64,000 bases of DNA from Tillandsia leiboldiana (lineage: Eukaryota; Streptophyta; Magnoliopsida; Poales; Bromeliaceae). Below the pieces are notes generated by a model. It was given only the letters and a program-made list of their open reading frames with translations, did no database searches and was not told the origin of the DNA. The position numbers and the translations under genes were made by a program. The stretch covers positions 40,262,977 to 40,326,976 of the forward strand of contig CM055061.1 in assembly GCA_029204045.2 (NCBI GenBank), read 5' to 3'. Positions 32,681 to 44,984 of this stretch are shown one piece after another (position 1 is the first letter of the stretch; each line of letters begins with the position of its first letter).

Positions 32681-34440
32681 CGCTACAGAGGCGCGCCGCC
32701 GCGCGCTGCTCATGCGCTACTATGGCCGTGCCACTCTGCTTGGCCGCCCGCGTGCCGCTGTGGCCGCGCCGCACTGCCGCCCACCCCGCACTGCCATGCG
32801 CAGCTGTCAGGCTGCCCGCGCACGCCTGCGCGCTGTAGGGCCATGCTGCCCTGGGCCACGCCCTATCAGGCCGCCGCCGCTCAGCGTTGCCTGTGCATGC
32901 CGCCTGCGCCGCCGCCGCCGACGAGGTCTTTTGGGCTGATTTTTTGGTTGACTGAGTTGGTTTCGTTTTTCGTCAGGTGACCTTTCGCTTGGTCGTTTTC
33001 CATCACGGACTTCATCAAGGCAACGGTAGGAGCCCGGTTTTCGTCTGTTGCCTCGTCGACAATTGGATCGCGTCGGGGGAGGACGGTTTCGCAACCAGAA
33101 AGGTTTTTGATGTGGGGATTTTCGGTTCGTTGTTTTGGGACAGCAGGGTACCGTTTTTGAGTCCGATCTTTTTCTTCAGCACCGAGGCTTTGTCTGTTGC
33201 TTACGGTACACCTGTAAAATGTCATTTTTCTGTAATTTTGTGTTTTGCACAGTTTTTCCTATCGGCTAATGTTATGAGTATTTTTAGTGCATTTTTTTTT
33301 ATCTTCCGGGTATTCGATTGTCGCGGTATAGGATCCGGTGGACTGTCTGTCCATATCCAAACAATGGCAAAGTTGTTCGGGGGATAGTTTTGATCAGTTT
33401 AACTATCGGTGCGATAATTCGGACATCGGAGGTGGTTTCGGTATTTTGGAACAGAAAGGATTTTCAACACAGTGGTCGGGACCACTAAATTTGCCGATTG
33501 GGGTAAAATATTGATTTGTTTTATTTGAACATTTATTAGGTCCGGGTAAGGTTTCGAAGGCTTCAGAGGGTCGCGAGCATAATTGTTTATCTCCGTTGAG
33601 GTGGGTACCCTGATCCGAAGAAGGGGACGTTGTTGAATGGCTTTTATTCAACACTTCCATTCTTCTTTATTAGACTTGATGACATTTGCTGTGATAGTAG
33701 GATACGGATATGGTCACGGGTAATGTGATAGAATGATACACCAAAAAGAATAAGGATTGATTGACTAACCCCTTTTTCGTTACTATTTGATATATATATG
33801 CTACACTTGAGCGACTCACTATCGTATGAGGATTTTTGGTACATGGTTTGTGATCGTTATGCTCTTGGCGCTTTCACGCACACCAGCGGTTTGGCCACCG
33901 TGTCGGTGTACTTTTTCGGAGAGGTAGTCTGTTTAACTCGTGATCCCTACGCGACTACGTGCGTAAGGGGACCCCTTGCGGCTATTTGCGGTACTGCTAT
34001 TTTGCAGTGGGGGTTGTTCTGCACCGGCTACTGAGCGGGACTATTTTATTGCCTAAGGTCAGTGGACCAACATGGCGGCTATGTTTAGTTATTCCCATGA
34101 GGGATACGAGTGGTAGCAGTATGGGGTTTCGAATGCTCTGGTTTAAGGTTTGGTGTTATATCATTATACAGCATCACTTTTATAGTTGTTTATTTCCTTA
34201 CAATGTTTATGTCACTGACTCCCACTATGTGACAGGTTCAGTCGGGGGTGGGGTCCAGGACGGAGGTGAGGTGGCAACTAGGGAGTGTTAGTCTTTCCTC
34301 ATACTGGTGATACTCTTCCTTTCCTTTTAATTTGGTTATTTCAGTCGGTTAGTTTTTCATGCATGTGGTTTTAGATATTGTGGATGATGTGGTTGTTGAG
34401 GCGGACTTGTGTTTTTACTGTTAGCTAGTTATATACTATA

Positions 34441-37400
34441 TGTCACGCCCCGGCGTCAAAACTGCGACCCGGGCTTGCCAACAAATCCGCCGCCCATACG
34501 GGAAGCCCCGTATAGACGAAGCGACTAACCTGCAAAAGATCAACTATACTATACAGATATCAGAGCTGAAAGTAAAATGCTGAAAAAGAAAATATATACA
34601 ACTCTATACCTCACTACAAAGGTCTCTCAACGTAAACTCTCCAAAAGGAAAAGTAGGGGGTGGGGGGGGGGTACATCTACTCTCTGGACGACGACTGGTA
34701 GGGATCTATCTCGCGACTCCCTTACCTCGATCAGCCGGATCAACAACTGGAGCAGCAGGAACAGGAGTAGAAGTCCCTGGGGAAAAAGACACCATGACGG
34801 GTGTGAGAACTACGTCCCAAGTAGTTCTCAGTGGGTGCCGCCAACAAGCCCGACGGTCTGCCCACTAAGTCTACTAGAGGCATAAAGTAACAATATAAAA
34901 CAGAAATGAAAGGGCTGGAAAAGTAACTCTACAGCTACTATGCCTCTACCTAGATGCTCAAAAAGTGGAACAGATAGAAACCTGATGCATCTACTAACTC
35001 TCAAAGTATAGTCACCCAATCTACACTGACTGCCGCATAGGGTCCAGTCAAACCTGCGCCCACCTACTGCCTCACATCCTCAACAGGACGGGTCTACCGT
35101 AGGGTGTCCGTGACTGCCAAAACTGGCCCAGCCAGAGGGACTGCGTCGACAAGTCGCGATAGCAAGTAACAGGCCCAACTCCGAAGTGGCACTCGATGGG
35201 CGCGACCCCACCGAGGAAAGTATCCACGCATCTCTGTCGAGCTCAATATGACTCATGCAGGCTATAGTCCAAACCACGATCAACAAGATCGACAACAACA
35301 CCAACGCTCACTCACAGGCTGGAAAACCACACAGCCGGGACCACCGTCCACCAGACGGCTCCCACAACAGAACACTAAACTCACAGGAAAGACCAACACC
35401 ATAAGGGTTCGGAAACCCGATAGGCCGGTGCTTAGAACTCTATCAAACAAGAACAGACTCTAGGCTCCGCCTATCGAAGTTCCCGACCCCCTTATAGTTC
35501 GGGAACACAACAACCTCGGTACAACACGCAGAAGACACCAACCAGGGCCCGAAAGTTCCGGGAGACCTACACCTACAACCCTATCAAACAAGAATAGGTT
35601 CCAGGCTCGGCCCCCGTGGCTTTCGTCCCGACAAAGGAACGACCCCTAGAACCCAGACCACTCGAATCCTTTCGAGTGGGGAGGTTTACAGGAAAAAGGT
35701 GACATTTGTTATTGAAAACCATTTCCACTCAACCCACACAGGGTGAGGATTAAAGTAGTTCCCTTTTTGAAAAACTATCTTGATTTGAGGAGAAACCCAT
35801 TTTTAATAATTTTTAGTTCTTTTAGGAAAAACAGTTAGAAAACAAGTATTTTACCCAAACCCCGAAGGGCTGATGCCTTTGTCCAATCAAACAAGAACAG
35901 ACTCCAGCGGCCCTTCGATGCTTGGAAGAAAACATTGGTAGACTAAAATCATGTGTATGTCAAAAAGGGTTCTGGGTTCTAGGTCCGGCTAACACTGGTA
36001 CACTACTGCCACTAACACAGTGGCGACAACCAAAACAGGGGAAACAAGACCTCCCGGGACCACCGTTTACCCCAAACGGTTCCCGGTACAGACAAGCGAT
36101 CCACTACATCTACCAGACTCCACTCTGCTCCCAAGCACGAGTGCAAATGCATCCCACACTAAAAAGAAGTCCCGACCGCTCGGCCCACTACCCGGGCGAG
36201 GATAACACTAAGTTCAGGAATGAAACACAATGTGTGGATGTCTAAACATAAATAACCCTAGCCCAAGTGAGGGTTTTCTACTGGTCTGGTTACACATGCA
36301 ACATATGACGGGGGTGCTAGGTCAAGTTCCAAGACAACTATAATTAAACAGGTGATAAAAAGGCAAAGAGGTCACAAGATCCTCAGATAATAAAAGGAAT
36401 ATCCATTCCTACATTCTAGCATACTAAAAAGCACTACCATGTATGATCCTACATCAATAGAATTACTGAACAGTCCAAAGGTCATGAAGACGAGGCCACC
36501 CACCTGAAGGCGCTATCTGTCTAAAGTCCCACAGCTGATAATACCCAGAAATCAAAATATCCAGATCCAACGGGTCCAGCAATACCCGCAAACTCTCCTG
36601 GGTACAACACAGTGTTCACAGTTACACTTTATTCCAACAATTAACCAAATACACGCAGTCTGAACATCAGTCCCAAAGATGTATTTATTTCACCTGCTGA
36701 AAGGGCTCCGAAAAATTCGATAAAAATACCACAGCGATCCTCGCGTCGAGACCTTCAAAACGGGGACCTGCACGCCCAATTCCGAGCACCGTAGGCCAAG
36801 TTACAAATTCCACAACACAGGGTGCTCACAACCTCAACAACACGACTGTAAATCCATGCACAGTTAAGGGAGAAAATTATACCTCTGGGCAAGCCTCAGA
36901 AAAATCCAAGAAAAATACAGTGATAATCCTCGCATCGAGTAGATGCAAAAAGTGTATAGGAGCGTCTCAATCCGATGACCGGATGCGGAGATAACGCCAG
37001 AACACCGAGCCGCTGTCCAAGACTCCACCACAAAAACCGTGTCACAGTAAGTTCGGAAAAATACCTCGAAAAACGTGAAATGAGGGGAAGCTGAAAATAC
37101 CAAGATCGTAACTCTATCTGTCGCCAATCCAATGGCGCAAGAATCTCCTGAAAAGGTGGTCGGAGTAGGCCGGGAGAGCTCGCGCACCGAAACGCGACGA
37201 AGGAGATCACAAATGGACGAGCGTCGCGCCGCGCCGTAAAAATGGAAACCTTGAGAAGAGTGCCACGCAAAATCCCAGAAATCCTCAGGTGGATGCAGCA
37301 CTGCACGAGGAAGAAAGTTGCTGAAGGTCGCACTACCAAAATCCGCGCGGAGAAAGAGTTATCATGGCTGGAACAGGGCTATTTATAGGCTGGGAAAACA

Positions 37401-38196
37401 TTTGAAATAATTCCCTCCATGTCCCTGGTTTCGGGCGCCCGAATCTTTCGGGCGCCGAAAACTGGGTGCATAGACCCGTCCAACCAGCGCCCGGAATGCC
37501 CTGGGTGCACCACGTCAGCACGCAACAGGAAACAGCCAACACCACCTACCACAGAGCGACATGTGGCCGCCGCAGACGCCGACGCGTGGCGCACACTTCG
37601 CGTGGGAAGCGCGGTCAACGCGCGTCTGCGACGCCGCCTGCGCCCTCTGCACGCACGCGCCCCGAGGTCGGTGCAGCAGTTCCGTGGACCGAGCGCACAA
37701 CATCGCGCCAACCACACCCTGCCACATGTCACCCACCTGTCCACCGTACACCCGCGCCTTTTTCCGTGGACTGCGCCTACTGCGCCGGCCAACCGGGAGC
37801 TGCCACGTGTCCCGCGCCCGGGTGCACGCCTCCGCGGTGGACCGAGCGGCAGCGCCTCAGCCCGCCGCCGCGCTCCGCCGCCGCGCTCCGCCGCCGCCGC
37901 CGGCGCCTCTCCGGCCGTCGGAACAGTACATCCACGCCTCGAAAATCGTGTTTTCGCGTTCGGGCTCCGAAAAACAAAAGTAAGCAATCCATTTTCATCG
38001 TTTTTGCGCGCTGAATCCAAATCCGAAGTCCGTTTTGCCCAATTCCACTTCTAAAATTTTCCAAAGGCCTCCGGTGATGCAAACTTACTTCCAAATTGCA
38101 CCATAAATCCATTTCTTGGGCCCGACACGCGCACAAACACTCCCAAAGGCCACTAATCCATCAGTAATCTCTTAAGTGGGGATTCGGGTCCTCACA
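34441..38196 (-). mobile_element. G1-family solo LTR, complete, 3,756 bp
   Basis: On the minus strand it reads TGTGAGGACCCGAATC (38196) to GGGGCGTGACA (34441). The perfect 5-bp duplication CTATA flanks it at 34436-34440 and 38197-38201. The minus-strand TATA box is at 37379-37388. U3 (37390-38196) is GC-rich with ACRTG(G/T)C motifs. The remaining 2.9 kb (R/U5) is AT-rich and has no conserved ORF. No internal domain is attached, so this is a solo LTR left by LTR-LTR recombination. Confidence 0.88.
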
Positions 38197-38540
38197 CTAT
38201 AAGACTATGATTTCGGTATGGTTTTCTGGATGCGTCGTGTGGACGCGGGTTTTTAAATAAAAAAAAAGGATTTGCGAAAATGATTTTAGAAAACTGAGTA
38301 TCGTGTGGGCACTGCTTTTAAAACTTGTGAATTTATCCTTTCGAACTTATGTTACGCCGGGTGGGCGTTGTTTTCCATGTGACTGGTTATTTCTGAATTT
38401 GGCACTCTGTGAATGATAAATATGTGTGGTTGATGTATAGTTGTGGTTGCGACGCCGTGCATATATAGGGGAGACTCTGTTCGTTCGTACATGTTGAACT
38501 TGTATATGTGGCGGGTCTGTGCATGTGCCAAAACGGGAGG

Positions 38541-38541
<1 letters not shown>

Positions 38542-38635
<94 letters not shown>
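38542..38635. repeat. (TA)n microsatellite in Tekay A LTR
   Basis: About 94 bases of alternating T and A near the LTR 3' end. Absent from the element B LTR, so it expanded after divergence. Open frames reading Tyr-Ile repeats here are artefacts. Confidence 0.97.
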
Positions 38636-38638
<3 letters not shown>

Positions 38639-38687
38639 CCAAAATCTACGACATTTTCCATTTTAAAACTACTCCCGGGGCGTGACA

Positions 38688-39233
38688 CCTATCCACCCCG
38701 TCGCACCCGACGACGACGGCGACACCACAAACGCAACCGCGAGAAGCTGCGCAACCAGCAGTGCCCGTTTACATGGCCCAACCACTGGAGGAGGGCCAAG
38801 TGCCGATGATAGCACAACTGGTTGGCCTCTGCGGGCCACCACTTCCCCCGGCGCGGCCAACGATTTCGGTACCCTTGGCCGGACCCGCCGAAATGGCCGG
38901 GGGAAGAAGTGACAGGCAGGTCCCTCAATGGGGACCTCAGCACCAGATCGGCCATGACGGGCCGGCTCAGACTGTGCCAACAATAATGGTGGCACAGCAG
39001 GCCGCGCTGCCCATGACGACACAACCGCTGGGGGCAGTACAGCCGCAAGAAATTCCACACCAGACGGGAGCAGGGCCGATCGGGCAGAACATCGGCCATC
39101 AACCAGAAAGTTACTAGGGAACTCATTTGCCTTCCCTACCGTCGTCCGTCCAGCCTCAGGCTGGGGGTAGGAGCGATGAGCCGGCCCTTCCGCAGGGGCC
39201 ACCTTAGCAGCAGGCTGACCTTCAGGGGCCGCT
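38688..39233 (+). pseudogene. Tekay-like element A internal region, Pro/Gln-rich Gag-like remnant (first piece)
   Basis: Directly follows the LTR end. It has an Arg-rich stretch (PPRRTRRRRRHHKR in one frame), then Gln/Pro-rich units related to 'MAGGRSDxQVP', recurring at about 38890, 39160 and again at 56725. The longest frame is 38761-39117 (118 codons). It is cut at 39233 by a G1 LTR and resumes at 56674. Gag assignment rests on position and composition only. Confidence 0.45.
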
Positions 39234-39491
39234 TGTCACGCCCCGGGGTCGAAACTGCGACCCGGGCTCGCCAATAGATCCGCCACCCATACGGGAAACC
39301 CCGCATAGGCGAAGCGTCAACCTGCAAAATATAGTACTACAGCTATACAGATATGAGAGCGGAAAATAAACTGTTGTAAAATAAAATCCAAACCACTATA
39401 CAACTGGAATAAAGTACAAGATCCATCTCCTAAATATAATTAATACATAATCTGATCCACAGGAATGGTACAAATAAAAATCCTCCTATAC

Positions 39492-41230
39492 TGTTACGGC
39501 TTTTTGTGTTGGCATATTTCGTAAGTTGAGTCGGAGTCTTAAAGGGATCAAATTGTCAAATCAGCTTTCGAAGACTCTTTGAAGATTCAACATGAGCTCA
39601 AGATAACACTCAGGTATGGTTAATTAAACCATGGTGATTTAAGTTCATTTATAATCATTGGAATCTGGAAATGATTGAAACCCGGTTTAGACTTGGTTTT
39701 AACTTACAACCTTTCTTAAGTTTGGATTCCGGTACTAGGTTTGATTTGGATAAAGTTTATCTTGGAAAAATCAGTTTTTACATTGCGTACCGGAACCACA
39801 CTTTGAGTTCCTCAAACCCGACACAGAGTTTTCTGTAAATTGCATTGCGTACCGGAACACAGACTCGCTGTGACACCCCCGAAATTTGGATTAGTCCTAT
39901 ATATAAATGATATAATAGGACTAAATCTCTTAACCCGGCTATAGCATTTTGGATGGTAGCAAGATCCAAGAGGAACATGAGAGTTAAGCGTGCTAGAGCT
40001 AGAGTAGTTCTAGGATGGGTGACCCCCTTGGAAGTGGGGCGTCACAGTTGGTATCAGAGCCATTCACCAGCCGGAAATGTGAGATGAGTCTCGGCTGAGC
40101 CAGGGTTATATTAGCGGGTAGAGCGAGGCTCCCCGGCTAATGACCGTTGTGAGTGGAGTGCAGCTCCTCACAAGGTCGGCTAAGGCTAGCGAGACGAGTC
40201 TCACATCGCCTGGTGCTTGTGAGTGTGCTTGAGCCTGACGTGGACGTCAGGGCTTAAAGGGGGGAAGAATGTGACACCCCCGAAATTTGGATTAGTCCTA
40301 TATATAAATGATATAATAGGACTAAATCTCTTAACCCGGCTATAGCATTTTGGATGGTAGCAAGATCCAAGAGGAACATGAGAGTTAAGCGTGCTAGAGC
40401 TAGAGTAGTTCTAGGATGGGTGACCCCCTGGGAAGTGGGGCGTCACACTCGCGTACCGGAACACAATAGAAAAATCTGTGTTTGCACCATTGCGTACCGG
40501 AACACGTTATTTGGTACCGGTACACAATGCCTTATCGGGATAAAATTACTAAACCGACTTTTATCTTTTTCCAAGGGTTATAAATAGATACTTAGGGTTT
40601 CTCGAGACTTACCGATCAATTCAGAAACACTCGAGAGCAACCCTAGAGGCTGGTTTTTACCGTTCTTCTCTTTCGCCTCTTTTAGGTCAATTCGACGGTT
40701 CTTCGAAGATCTATCTTTTGTCGAATTGATCTAGTTTTTGCTTAGAGATTTCTTCTACGGTTCCTCAATGATAATCTAAGCAAAGGATCACCATCGAAGC
40801 CAATATTCTTATCGGCTGAGTTTGCGTCGTGGATTCGACGTGGCATCGTGGATTCGGTGTGCTAAAGGCGTTTCGTGGATTCAAAACGTGTGCTCGTGGA
40901 TTCGAGTGGCGTTCGTGGATTCGAACGTGTGCAGTGGACGTGCAATCGGTGAGCGCAAGGTCCGAAGAAGTTGAAGGAGGGGTTTGAGTCCGTGGAGTTG
41001 GTAATCACCTTGTTATTCTTCTATTCTTAGTGGATTGTTATTGCGTGTTGGTCCCGTGGTTTTTCTCCTAGATTGGAGTTTCCACGTAAATCTCGGTGTG
41101 CTATTTTTATTTTCCTTATTGGTTTTTATTTTGCACTGAGATTGGTTTTATAAGTATTACACCTATTCACCCCCCTTCTAGTTGTTTGATAGTACCTATT
41201 TAGATCCTTGTGGATCTATAAAAACCAACA
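39492..41230 (+). repeat. E3 5' LTR (with Cassandra insertion)
   Basis: Interrupted at 39868/40448 by Cassandra. U3 contains GTACCGG motifs in place of the GATCCGGATC of E1 and E2. TATAAATA is at 40579-40586. The hairpin array is at about 40829-40935, with one stem weakened by a G-to-A change. PBS TGGTATCAGAG is at 41233. Confidence 0.92.
39869..40447 (+). mobile_element. Cassandra-type TRIM with 5S rRNA-like LTRs
   Basis: 579 bp, flanked by the perfect duplication CTCGC (39864-39868, 40448-40452). Two 178-bp LTRs (39869-40046, 40270-40447) start TGTGACACCCCC, end GGCGTCACA and differ at one position by eye. A TGGTATCAGAGCC PBS follows LTR 1 and AAAGGGGGGAAGAA (40256-40269) precedes LTR 2. 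Each LTR holds a 5S rRNA-like stretch including AAGCGTGCT, AGAGTAG and CTAGGATGGGTGACC, the Pol III internal control region. No protein is encoded. This matches Cassandra. Confidence 0.93.
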
Positions 41231-41264
41231 ATTGGTATCAGAGAGGGTTTTAGGTTTATCTATC

Positions 41265-43220
41265 ATGTCGGGTGAAAGTGGTAATATTTATAGACCTCAT
41301 CTTTTTGATGGGACTAATTATGCTTATTGGAAAGTGCGGATGAGGGCTTTTCTCATCGCAATCGATGAGCGGGTATGGCAATCCGTGGAATACGGTTGGG
41401 TGCATCCTGTTGAGGAAGTAGAAAATTCTACTACCCCAAAACCTCGCTCTAGATGGTCCAAAGAGGAACTCGAAAGATCTTCTTACAATGGGAAAGGTAT
41501 GAACGCTCTATTTAACTCTCTTTCCTCGACTGAGTTCTCAAGAATTTCCGCGTGTGAAACCGCGAAGGAAATTTGGGATATTCTCAAAATTACACATGAG
41601 GGTACTAATCTTGTAAAAATTCAAAAGCTCCAGATGCTTACAAGTCAATTTGACTCTATTCATATGGAAGAGCATGAATTGTTTACAGATTATTACACTA
41701 GACTTCAAGATGTGATCAATACTTGTGCTAATTTAGGAGAAAAGATCCCGGAGTCGAGAATTGTAAGAAAGATACTTCGGACTCTTCCGGAACGGTTTAG
41801 GGCAAAAGTTACCGCCATTGAAACCGTTAGTCATCCGGATGAGATGAGTGTAGAGGAATTAGTAGGTGCTTTGCAAACTTTTGAAATGACTTTTCCTACT
41901 AATCAAGTTTCTTCCAAGTCTTCTTCTAAGCTTACAGGTATTGCATTCAAATCAACAAAGGAAGAAGATAGCGAATCAAGTTCCGACGATGAAATCTCTT
42001 TTGCCGATTTTGAAGAACAATTGGCGCGGATCGTAAAGAAATTTCGTCGAAAATTTTGGAAGAATCGAACCGATGGATCTTCATCCACGAAACCATCTAA
42101 AGGATCATCGGGTTCTAAATCCTCTAACCTCAAAAGCCTTGCAAAACCTTCTATGGAAAAAGATGAATTCGAAGGGGAAATCCGATGTTATAGATGCAAA
42201 GGCTATGACCATATTTCAACGGATTGTCCTTATCCGAAATTATATAAAAAGAAGGCTTTGCAAGCGAAAACTTGGGACGATTCTACTTCTAATGAATCGA
42301 CCTCAAGTAAAGAGGAAAACGCCGTTGCTTTTCATGCCTCTCAAATTCCCTCTTCTAATTTGTGTTTATCATCTTTAGTCACTGACTCTACTCCTTTGAT
42401 TTTGTATGAAACATCAACAACCGGCGGAGAGTCATCAAGTGAGGGGGAGTCGGACGAAGAAGAACTCGTTGAGGCATATCAACAACTTCTTACGGAATCA
42501 AAGAAGATGGCCAAACATATTAAGAAGTTGAGGAAGCAACGACTTGAAGTTCAAGACGAGAATCAAGCTTTAAAGATAAAACTTCATGATCTCGAGGAGG
42601 AACAAGGACGTTTATTGGATAACAATAAAATCCTCCAAGAAAAGCTAAACCAATCGGAGACAAACGCTAAATCATATATGGACAAGATTGGTTTTCTAGA
42701 AAAACAGTTTGAGGAGATTCATGTCACCAACCAAGCATTGACCAAGCAAGTTCATGAACTCAAATCCGACATACAAAGGCTTTCAACCGTTTCCAAGAAA
42801 CTAGATTGTATGTGCGGATTAGGTCAAACAAGCAAGGTTGGTTTGGGTTTTAAAAAGGATCAAACTGTGCATGCTTCAAGTTCCACAATCAAATTGAAAG
42901 GAAGAACGTGTCACCTTTGTGGACTTGAAGGACATTTGGTGAAGGATTGCTCGAAAAAGAGAAAGAAAAATCCTTCGGCAACTTTATCTACGGAGCGGAC
43001 TCAACGGACTCAAAAGATACATCAAGTCAAAGGAGTTCACTCAACCCACCAAAGGTCCGAGCCACAACATCAATCATACAAGTGGATCATTGCGAGGCAA
43101 AGACCTAAGGTGGATCAACAGTCAAAGCGGACAACCCCCGGCCACAACGAATCAAGACAACCCAAAATCCAGCGATTTTGGATTCGGAAAGGTGATATCT
43201 TTCCTTGTCTTAAGTTCTAA
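41265..43220 (+). CDS. gag: E3 Gag polyprotein, intact
   Basis: 651 codons from ATG 41265, 35 bases after the LTR. Upstream in-frame Met codons lie in the LTR. An N-terminal DUF4219/UBN2-type copia Gag domain (YRPHLFDGTNYAYWKVRM, residues about 8-230) comes first. A Ser-rich basic linker and zinc knuckle 1 CYRCKGYDHISTDC (residue about 308) follow, then an acidic linker, a coiled coil (about residues 400-510), and knuckle 2 CHLCGLEGHLVKDC (about 549). The C-terminus GDIFPCLKF is where E1 continues into protease. The protein should form particles and bind RNA. Without protease it would not be self-processed. Confidence 0.9.
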   Translation: MSGESGNIYRPHLFDGTNYAYWKVRMRAFLIAIDERVWQSVEYGWVHPVEEVENSTTPKPRSRWSKEELERSSYNGKGMNALFNSLSSTEFSRISACETAKEIWDILKITHEGTNLVKIQKLQMLTSQFDSIHMEEHELFTDYYTRLQDVINTCANLGEKIPESRIVRKILRTLPERFRAKVTAIETVSHPDEMSVEELVGALQTFEMTFPTNQVSSKSSSKLTGIAFKSTKEEDSESSSDDEISFADFEEQLARIVKKFRRKFWKNRTDGSSSTKPSKGSSGSKSSNLKSLAKPSMEKDEFEGEIRCYRCKGYDHISTDCPYPKLYKKKALQAKTWDDSTSNESTSSKEENAVAFHASQIPSSNLCLSSLVTDSTPLILYETSTTGGESSSEGESDEEELVEAYQQLLTESKKMAKHIKKLRKQRLEVQDENQALKIKLHDLEEEQGRLLDNNKILQEKLNQSETNAKSYMDKIGFLEKQFEEIHVTNQALTKQVHELKSDIQRLSTVSKKLDCMCGLGQTSKVGLGFKKDQTVHASSSTIKLKGRTCHLCGLEGHLVKDCSKKRKKNPSATLSTERTQRTQKIHQVKGVHSTHQRSEPQHQSYKWIIARQRPKVDQQSKRTTPGHNESRQPKIQRFWIRKGDIFPCLKF

Positions 43221-44280
43221 TTAGCTTATGACTGTATGTAATGCTTTGATTGGTTTTCCCTTCATATTTTTCTGAATCTCTGCATTACATGGTTTCATTG
43301 CTCTTTGTTTTTATGTTTTGTTTTTTTTTTTGAACAAAAGGTTTTTAATGAACAAGTGCATTGAATAAAAAAGGGCTTCACGTTTATTCACTCCAAATTA
43401 ATTTTATATGGATTATCAACTTTACTCCATAATTATAATCTTGAAGATACTTCATTATAGGAGTTTTTGATAGTTATAAGCATCAAATTTTAGAAATCAT
43501 GTGTGATCTTTAGATGCTTAATCTATCTCGGTTGTGTGAATTCATTGTGATAAACGTGAGACAACCGATAGACTAAAATTTGGAATTTGATTCTTTCACG
43601 TAAGAGATTGCATTCTTACAAGGGTAAATAAATGAATTGCAAAAGATGTGGAAAGAGTTACATCCGAAAGGAGTGTGAAAACTACCACCACATGTTGGAA
43701 AGAGCTGCCACCCCGGCCGTCCGGTTTGTGTGTGAAGCTACCACATGTTTTGGATGCTAGAAAAATATTTTTAAAATTTTTTAGATGAACCATTCGGAGA
43801 TTTAAATTCAGAGTTCTTATTTTGAACAATCTCCTGGTTGGTATAAGGTGGGATAGTTAAAAGATGCTCAAAGAGCCACCCTTAGGTATTTTAGTGCTTA
43901 TCTCAATTTGAAAGGGTAGAATTCAAGATTGAAGTCACTTGGAAATCTCCATAAGTCATCTTTGTAAATCCGTTACATCTTGATACAGTTTGGATCTCAA
44001 GATTATTTTTGATGACTTGTGTTTGATGAATATAACATGAAAAACGGTTTATAATGTTTTACCTTTATTTTTCATGATTTTGGAGTAAATCTTTTTAATT
44101 TTTATAATTAATTGGATTGAATGACATCTATGTGAATTCATTGTTTTTCAAATCACTTAAATGGGTTTCTTGATGGTATACAAATCGGTATTTGAAAAGA
44201 TTTCAAAATTTGGATTTGTTTCAAGAAAATTTTGCTTTTTGGCTCTGTTGTTCCGATACCTGCTTTTTAGTACCTGAAAA
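43221..44280 (+). other. E3 noncoding region with conserved block
   Basis: AT-rich with no supported ORF. 43641-43881 is the block shared with E1 and E2, with the hairpin CCGG-CCGT-CCGG at 43713-43724 and the GCTC-AAA-GAGC hairpin near its end. The rest aligns with 13381-14400 of E2. Confidence 0.7.
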
Positions 44281-44500
44281 TCCAATCCGGATTAGAAAAT
44301 CCAATCCGGATCCCGAATGTGAAGTTTTCTGGTTTTTCACTTGCGTACCGGTACTACATTTTTAGTACCGGAACTACATTGCGGATCCGGATCATCCCAT
44401 GCCTGTCAATCCGGATCCCGAACGAAGGTTTTTCGGTTTTTACACTGCGTACCGGTACGCGACTTCTTGTACCGGTACGCGATCTGGAATTCTTTATATT
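44281..44500 (+). promoter_or_regulatory. E3 internal promoter-like block upstream of ORF3
   Basis: Mixed palindromes: ATCCGGAT at about 44285, 44304, 44392 and 44409, and GTACCGGTAC at about 44345, 44448 and 44468. TTTATATT at about 44493-44500 and a leader with a CT repeat (44553-44567) follow. Both palindrome types present among the Copia LTRs occur here. Confidence 0.6.
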
Positions 44501-44616
44501 CCGAAACTCCAAGTTTTTTAATTCATCTCTCCCACTTCAAAACCCTCCCTCTCTCTCTCTCTAAAACATCTCTAAGGGTTTTCTCTTCAAGATCAAGAGA
44601 TTTGTTGCTCTCATTT

Positions 44617-44981
44617 GTAAGTTTCTTCATTAATCTTGCTTTCTTTAACTTCAAAACCCTAGTTTTTAGGTTTTGATGTTTTATTTAGGGATTTTTGAGT
44701 AGATCCTTATTTTAATTGAAATCTCTTGCATAAATTACCCTTAATTCATGTTTAGAACATATATGGTTGCTTTCTATCTAATTAGATTCATGTTTTCATG
44801 CTTATTTGATTGAATCTAACATTTTCATATGTTCTTAGCATAAAAGAATTTGAGAATTAGGACTTTTAATATAAATGAATTTTAAATGATGAATCATCAT
44901 TTGTGACATGTTTAGAATGTTTCTTAGACATGTTTAAACCTTCCTATAAGATCAAATCATAGTGCATTGTGTTCTTTGTAG
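44617..44981 (+). other. Candidate 5'-UTR intron of E3 ORF3
   Basis: Donor GTAAGTTTCTTC at 44617, acceptor GTTCTTTGTAG ending at 44981, 365 bp, AT-rich. It ends three bases before the ORF3 ATG. E1 has a similarly sized candidate at the same relative position. Confidence 0.5.
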
Positions 44982-44984
44982 GAA

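Larger units (their letters stand above)
31922..38687 (+). mobile_element. Tekay-like element A, LTR (interrupted by a G1 solo LTR)
   Basis: Starts TGTAATAGTACTGAC at 31922 and ends GGGGCGTGACA at 38687. It is split at 34440/38202 by a solo LTR with duplication CTATA. Landmarks match element B (57205-59755): the GTGCGATCGGATT block near 32060, GACAGGTTCAGTC near 34230, and GACGCCGTGCATATA near 38451. TATATAAAT at 32246-32254 is the likely core promoter. The assembled LTR is about 3.0 kb. GC-rich frames at 32342-33094 are not supported as genes. Confidence 0.78.

Noticed and set aside
38443..38809. ORFs encoding long Tyr-Ile repeats
   Set aside because: Translation of the (TA)n microsatellite at 38542-38635 inside an LTR.
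39980..40437. Two apparent 5S rRNA genes
   Set aside because: Only part of 5S is present, with an altered A-box, and both copies lie in the terminal repeats of a TRIM with PBS, PPT and TSD. This is Cassandra, not a 5S locus.
40354..40587. A 77-codon ORF across the Cassandra 3' LTR
   Set aside because: It runs from the 5S-like LTR into the E3 LTR across an insertion junction. No shared frame or domain.
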